Source of the DNA: Zygnema cylindricum
Lineage: Eukaryota > Streptophyta > Zygnematophyceae > Zygnematales > Zygnemataceae
Length of the DNA: 64,000 nt
Direction: 5' to 3'
NCBI GenBank assembly: GCA_037447655.1
Contig: JBBHKE010001953.1
Coordinates: 1 to 64,000 of the forward strand
Notes under the pieces: model-generated
What the model was told of the DNA's origin: nothing
The model's database searches: none
The model's input: only the letters and a program-made list of their open reading frames with translations
Translations under genes and position numbers: made by a program
Shown here: piece by piece, positions 51,801-62,594 of the stretch
How the letters are laid out: each line of letters begins with the position of its first letter
Position numbering within the stretch: position 1 is the stretch's first letter

Positions 51801-53129
51801 CTTCTCGGAAGGGACATGAGTGAAAAAGTGACTGCATATTCAAGGGAGATCCAAGATGAGGGAGATGTACCGAAATCTCCCTATATCCCTATACACTCCG
51901 AGGAGACAGAGGAGAGGAGCTGGAACCGACTTCTATGGATAGGGGAGTCAATGAGATAGTGAGGAGGAACCCAAGACTTCCCTCCATTCCAGCTTTGGAC
52001 TTTGAGGGAGGACGAAGAAGTAGCAAAAGGCTACAGGAAAAACAGGCCGCTCACAAGATAACTAAGTTGTCCCACCCTGTTGAGCCTAAGTCATACTCGG
52101 AGGCAATAGCCAATCCGGAGAAAGACAGATGGGTTAAAGCCATAAATGATGAGATGGCCTCCACCATGGAAGCGAATACTTGGGAACTGGTGGACTGTCT
52201 TTCAGACAGAAAACCGATTGGATGCAAATGGGTGTTGAAATAAAAACTGAACCCAGATAATACATTTGAGAGATATATGGCTCGGTTGGTGGCAAAGGAG
52301 TTCACCCAAAAAGAGGTGATAGACTATGAGGAGACTTTTGCTCTGGTAGTTTGGTTCCCATCAGTAAGGATTCTCCTCAGTCTAGCGGCAGTGGAAGACA
52401 TGGAAATACACTAGATGGATGATAAGACCGCCTTCCTCAATGGTGAGCTAGAGGAAGAAATCTTCATGCGGCAACCCAAGGGATTTGTAGAGGAAGGTGA
52501 GGAGAGCAAAGTTTGCAGACTCATAAAGTCCTTATATGGATTGAAACAGGCTCCTAGACAATGGAATAAGAAACTAGATGAGTTTCTCACCGGTCTGGGA
52601 TATATCCGAATCAGTTTTCACCATTCTATCTATATGTTTGAGGATGAGAATGGTGTTATTTTCATTGCAATTTATGTGGATGATTTGTTGGGGTTAAGTT
52701 AGCTATATAAAAAATTAATAAACTAAAGAAAGATCTTAGAAGCAGATTTGACTTGAAGGATTTAAGGGAGGCAAGATACATTTTGGGAATTGAAATGGAA
52801 GGAGATAGGGGGAAAAGGATTATGAGACTTACTCAAAAAGAAGCCATAGGAAATATGCTTGTGAAATTTCAAATGGAAAAGGCAAACAGTTGTACCACTC
52901 CCATGGACTTGAAGAAGTAAGTGATGGGAGTATAGAAGGAGGAATGATAGTCTTAGATGATCAGATGACCCCAGAAGAAAGACAGTTTATAAATTCCATT
53001 CCTTACAAGCAAGCTGAAGGAAGATTTATCTACTCTATGACCTATACTAGACCGGACATTGCAGTACCAATAGGAGTTCTCAGTAGGAGTCTTAATGATC
53101 CTAAGAAGAGAGACTGGGAGGCAGCCAAG
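51801..53129 (+). pseudogene. pol: Co5 reverse transcriptase
   Basis: Linker FEGGRRSSKRLQEKQ (52005), then WELVDCLSDRKPIGCKWVLK with a stop, FLNGELEEEIFMRQPKGF, SLYGLKQAPRQW, and catalytic YVDDLLGLS (52672) followed by a stop. The last part, NSIPYKQAEGRFIYSMTYTRPD, runs to RSLNDPKKRDWEAAK and is cut by Co6 at 53130. At least five stops or shifts. Confidence 0.85.
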
Positions 53130-54199
53130 TGTAGAAATTAATGGTTCTTTTTTTAAGTATTTTCTAGGTCTAAATTAAAATACAGAAAGAAGCCAAGGCA
53201 ATCTATCTCTAACTTCTCTCTCCAACTCCCACACTTGTCGCAGTCATTAGGAAGTTGGAGTGGAAGCTAAAGCCATGGCTGCCTACTAGCCTATCTAGAG
53301 GTTTACGGGAAATAGATTAGTTTATTTACCGATAAGTTTGTTTACTCTAAGGGTTGATCTTAGAACCAAGATTTGATCTTGGTACCTACGGATTATTGGA
53401 TAGCCGGTAGCCGGTAATCCTATCCGTTAAGTCTAAGTGTAACGATATACGATATACGGTTTGATATTTATTTAACTATTATTACGCAGGATAATTCATT
53501 TAACTAAAACTGTTTACGGGATACATAGATCCAGTTATGTAAAAGTACGGATTACAGTATGCATAAAAAACTAGTACCGCGCATTTATTTCTTTAAACGA
53601 AACAAATACCCCTCATGTATTTATGAAAGCTACGATTGAAATCTGCATTCAATCGGACGGCCGAGAAGAAAGCCGAGATCGCGGAAGAGAATCTCGACGG
53701 TTTGTGGTCATCGCCACATCGGATGACACGTGGAAAAATTACGTTGGATCGGGGCATCCCCGAGAATTACGGGACCGAACCCGAATATGACATGTGTCAA
53801 CTTTTAGGCCATGTCGAACAGTTTCCGTACAGAAAGTACATCGGCAGCTGTACTTTTGTGTACGAAAGAATAATATGATTGGTCCGTACATAAGTAGATG
53901 GAGTTTGTGAGAGAGATAGGACTTAGAAAAAATTGGTAGATAGGACCCTCTCTCCTAGAGAGCTTCTGTACAAAAGGTCAACTTTGACCCTCCATAACTT
54001 ACTGCCCAAGGGAGCAAATTCAGCGATTTTTTTTGCTATCGACTTAGGGGAGTCTTGCCTTCATAAGGGTGAAGGTGGTCAGAGTTTTTGTTTGCCACGG
54101 TGGCAGTTATTCTTGTTGAAACACAAAGGGGTCAGGGTTATCCTAGAGGCTTCTTGGAAGCTGTCCACTCTAAGGACTTATGGAGGTCTCAGAGTTTCA
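53130..54199 (+). repeat. Co6 5' LTR (A type)
   Basis: 1,070 bp, TGTAGAAATTAATGG to GTCTCAGAGTTTCA. Primer site GTTACGGGCCCACC follows at 54201, one mismatch to the half-tRNA complement. Gag ATG at 54180 lies inside the LTR. Confidence 0.85.
53360..53436 (-). other. tRNA-like module in Co6 LTR
   Basis: Minus strand: GACTTAACGGATAGGATTAC, then hairpin CCAAG-ATCAAAT-CTTGG (53382-53366). Compared with CCAGG-ATCAAAT-CCTGG at 15134-15150, one base pair has changed on both sides and stays paired. Confidence 0.6.
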
Positions 54200-54592
54200 C
54201 GTTACGGGCCCACCCTCTACGGTACCCATCTTTAATGGAACTGGCTTCATATACTGGGAAAGTAAAATTATAGAAGCTCTATGCGAGAAAAATGTTTTGG
54301 GGGATAGTGAGTGGACGAGTAGGGCGTCCATCAAGTCTTCGAGTACCTCTAGGGTTTGGAGGAAGATATTTAGAAGGAAATCATATCCATCTTCAACGGA
54401 GGAGACAAAAGAAGGAGAGGTGGTAAAAAAAGCAACGGAGAAGGAGACGACCTCACGAATAGCAACTAGTTCAGCATTCATGTCATCTATTCTGAGGAAC
54501 GAGGAGAATGATATTGAAACCTGAGACTTCAACAATATCCCGGCAAAGCACTTCATCCTCCGCCATCTTACTGAAGGGCTTGCATGTCCTCT
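54180..54592 (+). pseudogene. gag: Co6 Gag, N-terminal fragment
   Basis: MEVSEFHVTGPPSTVPIFNG, then GTGFIYWESKIIEALCEKNV, then a frame change relative to Co4 (after LCEK) and recovery in HFILRHLTEGLACP at the end. Cut at 54592 by the terminus of Co7's LTR. Confidence 0.75.
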
Positions 54593-54973
54593 TGAAACTC
54601 TGAGACCTCCATAAGTCCTCAGAGTGGACAGTTTCTAAGAAGCCTCTAGGATGACTCTGACCCCTTTGTGTTTCAGCAAGAACAAATGCCACCCTGGTAG
54701 ACAAAAACTTTGACCACCTGCACCCCTGTGAAGGCAAGACTCCCCTGATTTGATAGCAAAAAGAATCTTTGAATTTGCTCCCCTGAGCAGTAAGTTATGG
54801 AGGGTCAAAGTTGACCTTTTGTACAGAAGCTCTCTGGGAGAGAGGGTCCAATCTCCTAATTTTTCTAAGTCCTATCTCTCTCACAGACTCTATCTACTGA
54901 TGTACGGAACCAATCAGAATACAGTTCTGTACGCAAAAGTAGAGCTGCCGGTGTACTTTACGTACGGACATTG
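54593..54973 (-). repeat. Co7 3' LTR fragment (A type, U5 side)
   Basis: TGAAACTCTGAGACCTCC is the exact inner LTR terminus in reverse. It follows the Co4 LTR for 381 bp and breaks at GTACGGACATTG. It differs from Co6's own LTR at roughly one base in thirteen, so it is a separate element. Confidence 0.8.
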
Positions 54974-54989
54974 TGTAGAAATTAATGGT
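54974..54989 (+). other. 16-bp LTR-tip scar
   Basis: TGTAGAAATTAATGGT is identical to the first 16 bases of an A-type LTR such as Co6's, but in plus orientation between minus-strand LTR and minus-strand reverse transcriptase. Confidence 0.7.
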
Positions 54990-55411
54990 CAAGCTTCTTA
55001 TTCCATGTCGTGGCGCCTGTTTCAAACCATAAAGAGTTTTAATCAGCCGGCATACCTTACTCTCCTCTCTTTCCTCCACAAACCCTTCGGGTTGTCGCAT
55101 GAAGATCTCCTCTTCCAATTCTCCATGCAAAAAGGCTGTCTTGATATCCATCTGGTGCACTTCCATGTCTTGCGCTGCTGCTAAAATGAGAAGTATGCGG
55201 ATGGAGGTAAATCTGACCACCGGGGCAAAGGTTTCCTCATAGCCAATTCCCTCCTTTTGTGTAACCCCTTTGCCACTAATCTGGACTTGTAGCGCTCGAT
55301 TGTGTTATCTGGGTTCAGTTTTAATTTGAAAACCCACTTACAACCGATTGGTTTTTGGTTAGGTGGACAATCCACCAGCTCCCAAGTATCAGCTGCCATA
55401 ATTGAGGCCAT
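54990..55411 (-). pseudogene. pol: Co7 reverse transcriptase, N-terminal part
   Basis: Minus strand: [31 protein letters not shown], then a shift, VRFTSIRILLILAAAQDMEV, FLHGELEEEIFMRQPEGF and LYGLKQAPRH, where the sequence ends. The YVDD half and RNase H are missing. Confidence 0.8.
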
Positions 55412-56520
55412 CTACTCATTGATGGTTGTCTTCCACTGGTTTCTTTCTGGACAAGTCATCGCCTCTCGATAAGTAAGAGGTTCATCTTGATGAGATTGTT
55501 TTGTTACCTTGTTATTAACCTGTATTTCTTGCAATCTTTTGCTACTTCTCCTCCCCCTCTCAAAATTTGAGGCCGGAATAGATGGTTCCCGTGGATTCTT
55601 TCGTACAATCTCGGCTTCTCCCTTATCCCTTGATTTCGAATCAATTTCCACCACGTCTTCCGCTTCGGGTAGAGTTGTCACTAAAGTTTCTGCAGCCGAG
55701 TCCTTTTCTGTCTGATTTGTTCCTGGAAGAATGTCATTTTTTCTAAAACCTGGATTATTAAGAAGCTCAAAGTCAACAAAATTTTCTGACTCAAATCTGA
55801 TTTTTACTGACTTTGTATACTTGAAGGGGTCCACAAACTTTCCTTCATCCATAACTACTAGATGTTTTACTAAGATTATATCTTCCCTTTTTAGATCATA
55901 AACTCTATATCGTTTAACATCCTCATCATATCCTAATAAGTATCCCGGTTTTCCTTTATGATCTAGCTTCAAATTGGATCGATCTGTATCTAGACTGAAA
56001 ACTTGACTACCGAAAACCTTTAAGTGAGATATGTCTGGTTTCCAGCCTGTCCATCTCTCATTAGGTGTTTGATCTTTTATAGCTGAAGTAAGAACTCTAT
56101 TCTTGAGGTAATTAGCACAGTTCATTGTTTCTGCCCAAAACCTTTTTCCTATCTTTTTATATGACAACATACTTCTAACACTATCACTTAGTGTTCTATT
56201 TAACCTTTCAGCCACCCCATTCTGTTCCGGGTTTTTTGGAACTGTCTTTTGGTGTTGGACCCCATCTTCCCTCAAAAAATCCTCAAACTGGTTAGAAGTA
56301 TACTCTCCACCATTGTCACTCCGTATTCTTTTGATTGGAGTTTCATGGAGTTTTTCGCTCCATGCTTTATATTGTCTAAAACAATCCTGAGCTTCAAACT
56401 TGTTTTTCAAAAAATACACTCGTGAATACCGAGACCAATCATCGGTGATAGTCATCATAAATCTCTTCCCCCTCGGTGAATGCACTTTAGCCGGCCCCCA
56501 AATATCTGTGTGTACTAGAT
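55412..56520 (-). pseudogene. pol: Co7 integrase
   Basis: Open for 357 codons (56485-55412). RFMMTITDDWSRYSRVYFLK, RSDNGGEYTSNQFEDFLRED (second aspartate), NGVAERLNRTL (glutamate), RFWAETMNCANYLKNRVLTS, TPNERWTGWKPDISHLKVFG, GYLLGYDEDVKRYRVYDL and the linker RGRRSSKRLQEIQ. The first aspartate block (LVHTDIWGP) lies just upstream, across a frame break at 56515. The long open frame is only lightly damaged. Confidence 0.85.
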
Positions 56521-57492
56521 CTTGATTTTTTCTCCCTTATAGGTGGTTGTTTTAGGAAAGGGTAATCTGTGTGTTTTACCTTGAGCACATCCACTACAAT
56601 CACTTATACTATCATTCTCACTGAACTTAATCCCTTCCACCACTCCCATCTTTTTCATCTCTCTTAGCTTGTCTAGATTCACATGCCCAAGCCTCTTATG
56701 CCACATCATAATATCATGAACACCAGCATAATAAAGTTTCTTCTTTCCATTACTTAAAACCAGCCTAAACATCCCATGGCTATCATTCTCAACAATGAAA
56801 TAGACATCCTCCTCAAAACTAGCAATAAAAACTCCTTCCCTAGTGCTAGTAAAAAAACCCTCATCTTCTAATAAGGATGTAGAGATGAGGTTTTTGTTCA
56901 GCTCCAGAATAAACAATTTATCGGAGAATGTTACTATGGATATCTTTCCTTCTACTAACACTTTCAAATCTACCGATCCTACAAGAGTAATGGTGACTAT
57001 CCTCCCATCCCCGTACTCTATCTCTACGGTGGGAATATTTCTTATCTTAGTGAACAGGTGCCTATCTTTACACATGTGCATGGAGGCACATGAATCTACA
57101 ATCCAGCTTGCTTCACCTTTCAATCCAGCGTAAGCACATTTTTGCCTTCGTGGAATTTCGACCTCGTTTTTCGCCTCCAACTCCTCATCTAAAAGGAGCT
57201 CATCGTCCTCGTCCTCAGAATCCGCCTCATGTACTTGTGTCACAAGGGCCTTTTTCTTTCCTCTTAGGGTACCACCGGTTTGCCCCTCCTTTAACCGAAG
57301 CTCGGTTAGCTTAGTGCACTCTGCCATATAGTGCCCAGGTTTCTTACAAAAATGACATAAACCTTTGGGAGCCCTTGGTCTGAACTCGTCGCTCTCATTT
57401 TTGTGCTCCCTCCCCCCATAGTTTCCGACCAGTTTGTGAGAATCCTTGTTCCTCCGATCGGTCGCAATTGCCAAGGCTTGGCCACTCTTTCC
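56515..57492 (-). pseudogene. gag-pol: Co7 Gag zinc knuckle, protease and integrase zinc region
   Basis: 319 codons. CHFCKKPGHYMAEC near residues 38-51 is an intact zinc knuckle. EIPRRQKCAYAGLKGEASWI leads to VDSCASMHMC (57106-57083), where the protease glycine is cysteine, so the protease should be inactive. MWHKRLGHVNLDKLREMKKM and DCSGCAQGKTHRLPFPK form an intact H-H-C-C zinc region. It ends where the next block should read LVHTDIWG. Confidence 0.85.
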
Positions 57493-58126
57493 TCAACTTT
57501 GGATCTCAATCGTATTCTCCCGAACGAGAATCATCCCAACCACTGAGTTCCATATCCACCTTGAGTTCGGCAAGTCCTGCACACGGTTGACTATGTTCTC
57601 GAACTCATCGGGTAACTTCATCAGTAAACAGTTAACCTTTTCTTTTTCACTAAAATCTTTTCCCGCACTCTCTAGCTCCATGAAGAGTGTAGCAAGCTCA
57701 TTGCAAAAATCCAACATCTTCCCCCCTTTGTATACATACTCCTTAACTTTCTGATCAGCCAACTGTTGTTGCTGAATCGTACCACTTTGGTATATCTCTA
57801 TGAGAGCCATCCAAAGATCGGATGCCCTTTCTACCTGCAAATGAGGACATGCAAGTCCTTGAGTGAGATGGCGTAGGATGAAGTGCTTTGCCGCCATATT
57901 GTTGAAGTCATAGGTTTTAGTATCATTCTCTTCGTTCATCGTAATAGGTGACATGAATGCCGAATCAGTTGCTATTGGTGTGGTCGCCTCCTTCTCTTTT
58001 CCTTTGTCCACCACCTCTCCTTCTTTTGTTTCCTCCGTTGAAGGTGGATCCTCTTTCCTGGTGAATCAGCTTCCTCCAAACCCTGGAGGGATTTCAAAAC
58101 TTGATGGACGCCCCAACCGTCCACTC
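57493..58126 (-). pseudogene. gag: Co7 Gag core
   Basis: Minus-strand frame 58014-57493: NNMAAKHFILRHLTQGLACP, SGTIQQQQLADQKVKEYVYK, GGKMLDFCNELATLFMELES and LMKLPDEFENIVNRVQDLPN, all matching Co4 Gag. The N-terminal PSSFEIPPGFGGS piece reaches 58126. The first part of Gag, the primer site and the LTR are gone. Confidence 0.85.
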
Positions 58127-58142
58127 ACTCCCCTACCTTCCA

Positions 58143-58383
58143 ACGGGGATGGGAGGATAGTCACTACTACTCTTGTAGTATCGGGAGATCTGAAAGTGTT
58201 AATAGAAGGAAAGACAGCTATAGTAACGTTCTCTGATGTATTGTTTATTCTGAAGCTGAACAAAAACCTCTCTCTACGTCTGTATTAGATGATAAGGGCT
58301 TTGATACTAGCAGTAGGAAAGGAGTCTTTAGTGCTAGTTTTGAGGAGGAAGTTTATTTCAGCGCTGAAGAAGGTAGCATAGGG
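58143..58383 (+). pseudogene. pol: Co6 protease, C-terminal part
   Basis: Plus strand: NGDGRIVTTTLVVSGDLKVL, IEGKTAIVTFSDVLFILKLN, then a frame change and SVLDDKGF-like sequence. The catalytic D-S-G region is missing because of the breakpoint at 58126-58143. Confidence 0.7.
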
Positions 58384-59650
58384 ATGTTTAGGCTGATTTT
58401 AAGCAATAAAAAGAAGAAACTTTATTATGCTGGTGTTCATGATATAATGATGTGGCATAAGAGGCTTAGGCATGTGAATCTAGATAAGCTAAGAGAGATG
58501 AAAAAGATGGGAGTGGTGGAAGGAATTCAGTTCAGTGAGAGTGAGAATCTTAGTGATTGTAGTGGATGTGCTCAAGGTAAAGCACACAGATTGCCCTTTC
58601 CCAAAACAGCCACCTATATGGGAGAAAAAATTCTAGATTTAGTACACACAAATATTTGGGGACCGGCCAAAATGCCCTCACCGGGGGGGGAAGCGATTTA
58701 TGATGACTATCACTGATGATTGGTCTCCGTATTCCAAGGTTTATTTTTTGAAAAACAAGTCAAAACCTCATGATTGTTTTAGACAATATAAAACATGGAG
58801 GGAAAAACTCCATAAAACTCCAATCAAGAGACTAAAGAGTGACAATGGTGGAGAGTTACTTCTAACCAGTTTGAGAATTTTCTGATGGAAGGTGGAGTTC
58901 AACACCAAAAGACAGTTCTAAAAAACCCGGAAAGGAATGGGGTAGCTGAACGATTAAATAGGACACTAAATGATGTTGCTAGAAGTATGTTGTCGGATAA
59001 GACGATAGGAAAAAGATTTTGGGTAGAAGCAATGAACTGCGCTAATTACCTCAAAAATATTATTTTTACCTGAGCTATAAAAGATCAAACACCTTATGAG
59101 AGATGGACCGGCCAAAAACCATACATATGTCACTTAAAGGTTTTTCGCAGTCAACTATTCAGTCTAGATACACATCGGTCTAATAGGAAGCTCAATCCTT
59201 AAATAAAAATGGGATACTTATTAGGATATAATGAGGATGTTAAAAGATATATAGTTTACAATCTTAAAAGGGAAGATATAATCTTAGTAAAGCATCTAGT
59301 AGTTATGGATGAAGGAAAGTCTGTCGATCCCTTCAAGTATACAAAGTCAGTAAAAATCAAATTTGAGTCAAAAAATTCCGATGACTTTAAGCTTCCTAAC
59401 TATCCAGGTTTTAGAGAATATGACATTCTTGCAGGTACAAATCAGACCGAAAAAGACTCGGCTGCGGAAACTCCAGCGACAACTCTACCCAAAGCGGAAG
59501 ACGTGATGGAAATTGTTTGGAATCAAGGGATAGGGGAGAAGCTGAGATTGTTCGAAAGAACCCACCAGAACCATCTATTCCGGCCACAGATTTTGAAGGG
59601 GGAAGGAGAAGTAGCAAAAGATTGCAAGAAAAACAAGTTAATAACAAGGT
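58384..59650 (+). pseudogene. pol: Co6 integrase
   Basis: MMWHKRLRHVNLDKLREMKK, DCSGCAQGKAHRLPFPK and LVHTNIWGPAK (first catalytic aspartate is N). Shift near 58690 in a G run. MMTITDDWSPYSKVYFLKNK, LKSDNGGE (second aspartate), shift near 58856, NGVAERLNRTL (glutamate), RFWVEAMNCANYLKN, stop at 59071, LLGYNEDVKRYIVYNL. Runs opposite to Co7's integrase 2-3 kb away with high similarity. Confidence 0.8.
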
Positions 59651-59999
59651 AACAAAACGATCTCATCAAGATGAACCTCAAACTTATGGAGAGGCGATGA
59701 CTTGTCCAGAAAGGAACCGGTGGAAGACAGCCATTAATGAGGAGATGGCCTCAATTTTGGCAGCAGATATTTGAGAGCTGGTGGATTGTCCACCTAACCG
59801 AAAACCAATCGGTTGTAAGTGTGTTTTCAAAGTAAAACTGAACTTGGATAACACCATTGAGCGTTACAAAGCCCGATTAGTGGCAAAAATATTTACTCAG
59901 AAAGAAGGAATCGACTACGAGGAAACCTTTGCCCCGGTCGTCAGATTTTCCCACCGTCCGCATACTTCTCAGTCTAGCAGCAGCGGAAGACATGGAGGT
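59517..59999 (+). pseudogene. pol: Co6 reverse transcriptase, N-terminal part
   Basis: FEGGRRSSKRLQEKQVNNKV, ERNRWKTAINEEMASILAAD, stop at 59773, then [40 protein letters not shown] and FAPVVRFS with a frame change. Cut at 59999 within the A-A-A-E-D-M-E region by Co8's LTR. Confidence 0.8.
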
Positions 60000-60883
60000 T
60001 GAAATTCTGTGGTCTCCATTGACCCACAGATGAGCAGCATATGTAAAGCCTCTAGGATAACATTTTGCCCTTCCAATTTCCCACTAAATAAGTGCCACCC
60101 TCGCACACAAATATTCTGTCCACGCTCACCCCTGTGAGGACAAGACTCCCTTGAGTCAAACGCAAAAGGATTCACTGAATTTGCTCCCCTGAACAGTAAG
60201 TTATGGATGGTCAAAGATGACCTTTATAGCTACAAGCTATCTTAGAGAGAGGTACCTAAATATTACTAAGTCTTGGTTTGCCTACTCACGACTACCTACT
60301 ACTAAACCCTAGTCCAATAGGAACACTATATAGTGGAAGAAGGTATAATGGGCAATGTAATTATTGTACGAACATTGTACGACAAGGTCTACAAGGTGAC
60401 AACTGTCAAATCGAAAGCCAAGGTTCCTCCTCCCATGTTCTCCATTATCAAATAATGTGGCGCCACGTGGTACCGCATGACGCTATCTCCGTATGCCATA
60501 AAAAGCTCACTTCGCCTGGCGGGTATAATGTCGGCCGTCTGATCAAAACATATTTTACACGGTTCAGATTCGCGTACATGCAGAAAATAATCCTTTTAGT
60601 TAGTCTGTTGTTAATTAGCTGTTGCGTTAATGTTTATATATTTATGAAACCCGTCAGGTGTGTCGTTTCGTAGCGCCTTAATGGTTAAGGCGTTAGGTTA
60701 TATAGATTCTAGAGGTCGCAAGTTTAAGTCTAGACTTAGGCAACATTTTCGTAAAATACCTTTTACTTCAAATCTGCCCCTTTCTAAATATAGCGGCAGC
60801 TATGGCGAGCCTTTGATCCTCACTCTCTTTCTTTAAAGCAAACTCAAATAGGGAAGTGAACTATTAATTACCTCTTTTGAACA
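60000..60883 (-). repeat. Co8 3' LTR (B type, shortened)
   Basis: Plus orientation TGAAATTCTGTGGTCTCC to TACCTCTTTTGAACA. It aligns with B-type LTRs through U5 and the second tRNA-like module, but the U3 start (TGTTCAAAAGAGGTAATTAA) is different and module 1 is missing. 884 bp. TATA-like CACTATATAG near 60325. Confidence 0.8.
60670..60742 (+). other. tRNA-like module in Co8 LTR
   Basis: TAGCGCCTTAATGGTTAAGG then CG: the D-arm-like hairpin CGCC/GGCG with loop TTAATGGTTAA. B-box-like AAGTTTAAGTCT follows at 60720-60731. The best A-box match in the window. Antisense to the LTR. Confidence 0.6.
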
Positions 60884-61444
60884 CTCCCTTAGTTCCTAGT
60901 CACTTTTCAATTTTATTCCACAGTTTTCTCTGCAATAAATCAATTTAGGGGAAGGCACTGCTTTTGTCATCATGTCTGCAATCATTTCTCTATCAATTTT
61001 ATGAACCTGTTTAATAATTTTATTTTCTACCTTCTCTCTAACAAAGCTTAGTCTAATATCCATATGCTTAGCTTTGAAGTGATGTTTCGGATTTGCTGTA
61101 ATAGAGATAGCAGCTTGATTATCACAAAAAACATTTTGAGTTCCAAGCTTCATGAACCCAAGTTCTTCAAGAAGAGATTTAACCCACATTAATTCTTTGG
61201 TGGCAGCACAGGAAGCCATGTATTCATCCTCTATAGTGGACTAAGCAACTACTTTTTGTTGCTTGCTACTCCAACAACATGCACCGGATCCAATTTGCAA
61301 CACATATCCAGTTGTACACCTGCTTAAAGGCACATCTCCATAACTGGCATCACTCCAAGTGGTGATGTCAATGTGCTCCCCTCCCAAATGCAACCATAAT
61401 TCCCTTGTCCCCTCCAGTTACCTCATCACCCTTTTGGCAGCCTC
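60884..61444 (-). pseudogene. pol: Co8 RNase H
   Basis: Minus strand: TDITTWSDASYGDVPLSRCT-like sequence (61400-61320), SSKQQKVVA then a stop where glutamine is expected (CAG to TAG, about 61243), STIEDEYMASCAATKELMWV, VFCDNQAAISITANPKHHFK and MIADMMTKAVPSPKLIY. RNase H residues are largely kept. The frame ends next to the purine tract GGAACTAAGGGAG. Confidence 0.85.
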
Positions 61445-62585
61445 CTAGTTTCTCTTTCTTGGTTCATTTAGATTTCTACTAAGGACACCTACCGCTGCAG
61501 CTATATCCGGACGGGTACAGTTCATTAAATAAATTAAACTGCCTACAATCTGCCGATAAGGGATATTTTCCATAAATTTTCTTTTTATCTCATCCATCTC
61601 ATCATTAATGATCAATATTCCTCTCTCTTCACTCCCCTCAAACACTTTGTTAAAATCCATATGAGTAGTACATCTGTTTGCTTTCTCCATTTGAAATTTT
61701 TCTAGCATATTACCGATTGCTTCTTTTTGAGTGAGTCTTATAATTCTATTCCCTCTATCTCTCTCCATCTGAATTCCCAAAATGTACTTTGCTTCACCAA
61801 GATCTTTCATATCAAAACGGCTTCTAAGATCCCGTTTTAGTTTGTTAATCTTATCTAAGGACTTGCTTAAGACCACCAAATCACCCACATAAATAGCAAT
61901 AAATATCACTCCATTCTCATCCTCAAATAAATATATGGAGTGATCTGAACTAATTCTGATACACCCCAAACTGGTCAAAAAATCTTCCAGTTTTATATTC
62001 CATTGTCGCGCGGCTTGTTTAAGCCCATAGAGTGATTTTATCAATTTGCAAACCTTGCTTTCTTCCCCACTTTCTACGAATCCTTTCGGTTGCCTCATGT
62101 AAATTTCTTCTTCCAACTCTCCGTGCAAAAAAGCTGTATTAATATCCATCTTGTGTATTTCCATATCCTCTGCTGCGGCTAAACTTAAAAGGATTCTAAC
62201 AGAAGGAAATCTGACTACAGGTGCAAAGGTTTCTTCGTAGTCTATCCCCTTTTTTTGAGTATACCACTTTGCAACTAACCTCTTTGTACCTTTCAATGGT
62301 ATTATCCGGGTTTAATTTAAGTTTAAAAACCCACTTACATCCGATCGGTTTTCGGTCTGGTGGACAATCTACCAACTCCCATGTATTGGCTTCCATGATG
62401 GAGGCCATTTCTTCATTTATAGCAGAGATCCACCGGCTACTTTCTGGGGTGTTTATTGCCTCTAAGTATGTCTGAGGTTCATCTGGGTGAGACATCTTTG
62501 TGAGTTGGTTATTTACTTGTCTTTTTTGAAGTCGTTTACTACTTCTTCTCCCCCCTTCAAAATCAGACGCCGATATGGAAGGCAT
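61445..62585 (-). pseudogene. pol: Co8 reverse transcriptase
   Basis: The first frame (62585-62196) has FEGGRRSSKRLQKRQ, WELVDCPPDRKPIGCKWVFK and ERYKE, then shifts. The second (62296-61445) has [50 protein letters not shown] and YVGDLVVLSKS (61894-61878). The active-site YVDD is YVGD, so one catalytic aspartate is lost. LGEAKYILGIQMERD and PYRQIVGSLIYLMNCTRPDI complete the domain. Confidence 0.85.
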
Positions 62586-62594
62586 CCTTGGGTT

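Larger units (their letters stand above)
49355..53129 (+). mobile_element. Ty1/copia element Co5, cut by Co6
   Basis: Plus-strand D-type element inside Gy1's reverse transcriptase. It has LTR, Gag stub, protease, integrase and reverse transcriptase. Most of Gag is deleted (50393). More than ten stops. The element stops at 53129 where Co6's LTR begins; its RNase H and 3' LTR are beyond the window or lost. Confidence 0.8.
54593..58126 (-). mobile_element. Ty1/copia element Co7 (partial), in Co6 Gag
   Basis: Minus-strand element: 3' LTR fragment (54593-54973), a 16-bp scar, then reverse transcriptase, integrase, protease and Gag up to its N-terminal region at 58126. RNase H, the catalytic half of reverse transcriptase, and the 5' LTR with primer site are deleted. 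Confidence 0.75.
53130..59999 (+). mobile_element. Ty1/copia element Co6, cut by Co7 and Co8
   Basis: LTR plus the first 390 bases of Gag (53130-54592). Co7 follows, inserted in the opposite direction. Plus-strand coding then resumes at 58143 with the C-terminal part of protease and runs to reverse transcriptase (59999), where Co8's LTR starts. I infer that both plus-strand parts are one element and that a deletion at 58126-58143 removed the end of Co7 and most of Co6's Gag. They could also be two elements. Confidence 0.6.

Noticed and set aside
53130-54973. Self-integration of Co6 into its own Gag
   Set aside because: The inverted LTR at 54593 differs from Co6's own LTR at about one base in thirteen, so it belongs to a separate element (Co7).
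60278-60673. 131-codon plus-strand frame
   Set aside because: Falls inside the Co8 LTR and matches non-coding B-type LTR sequence elsewhere.
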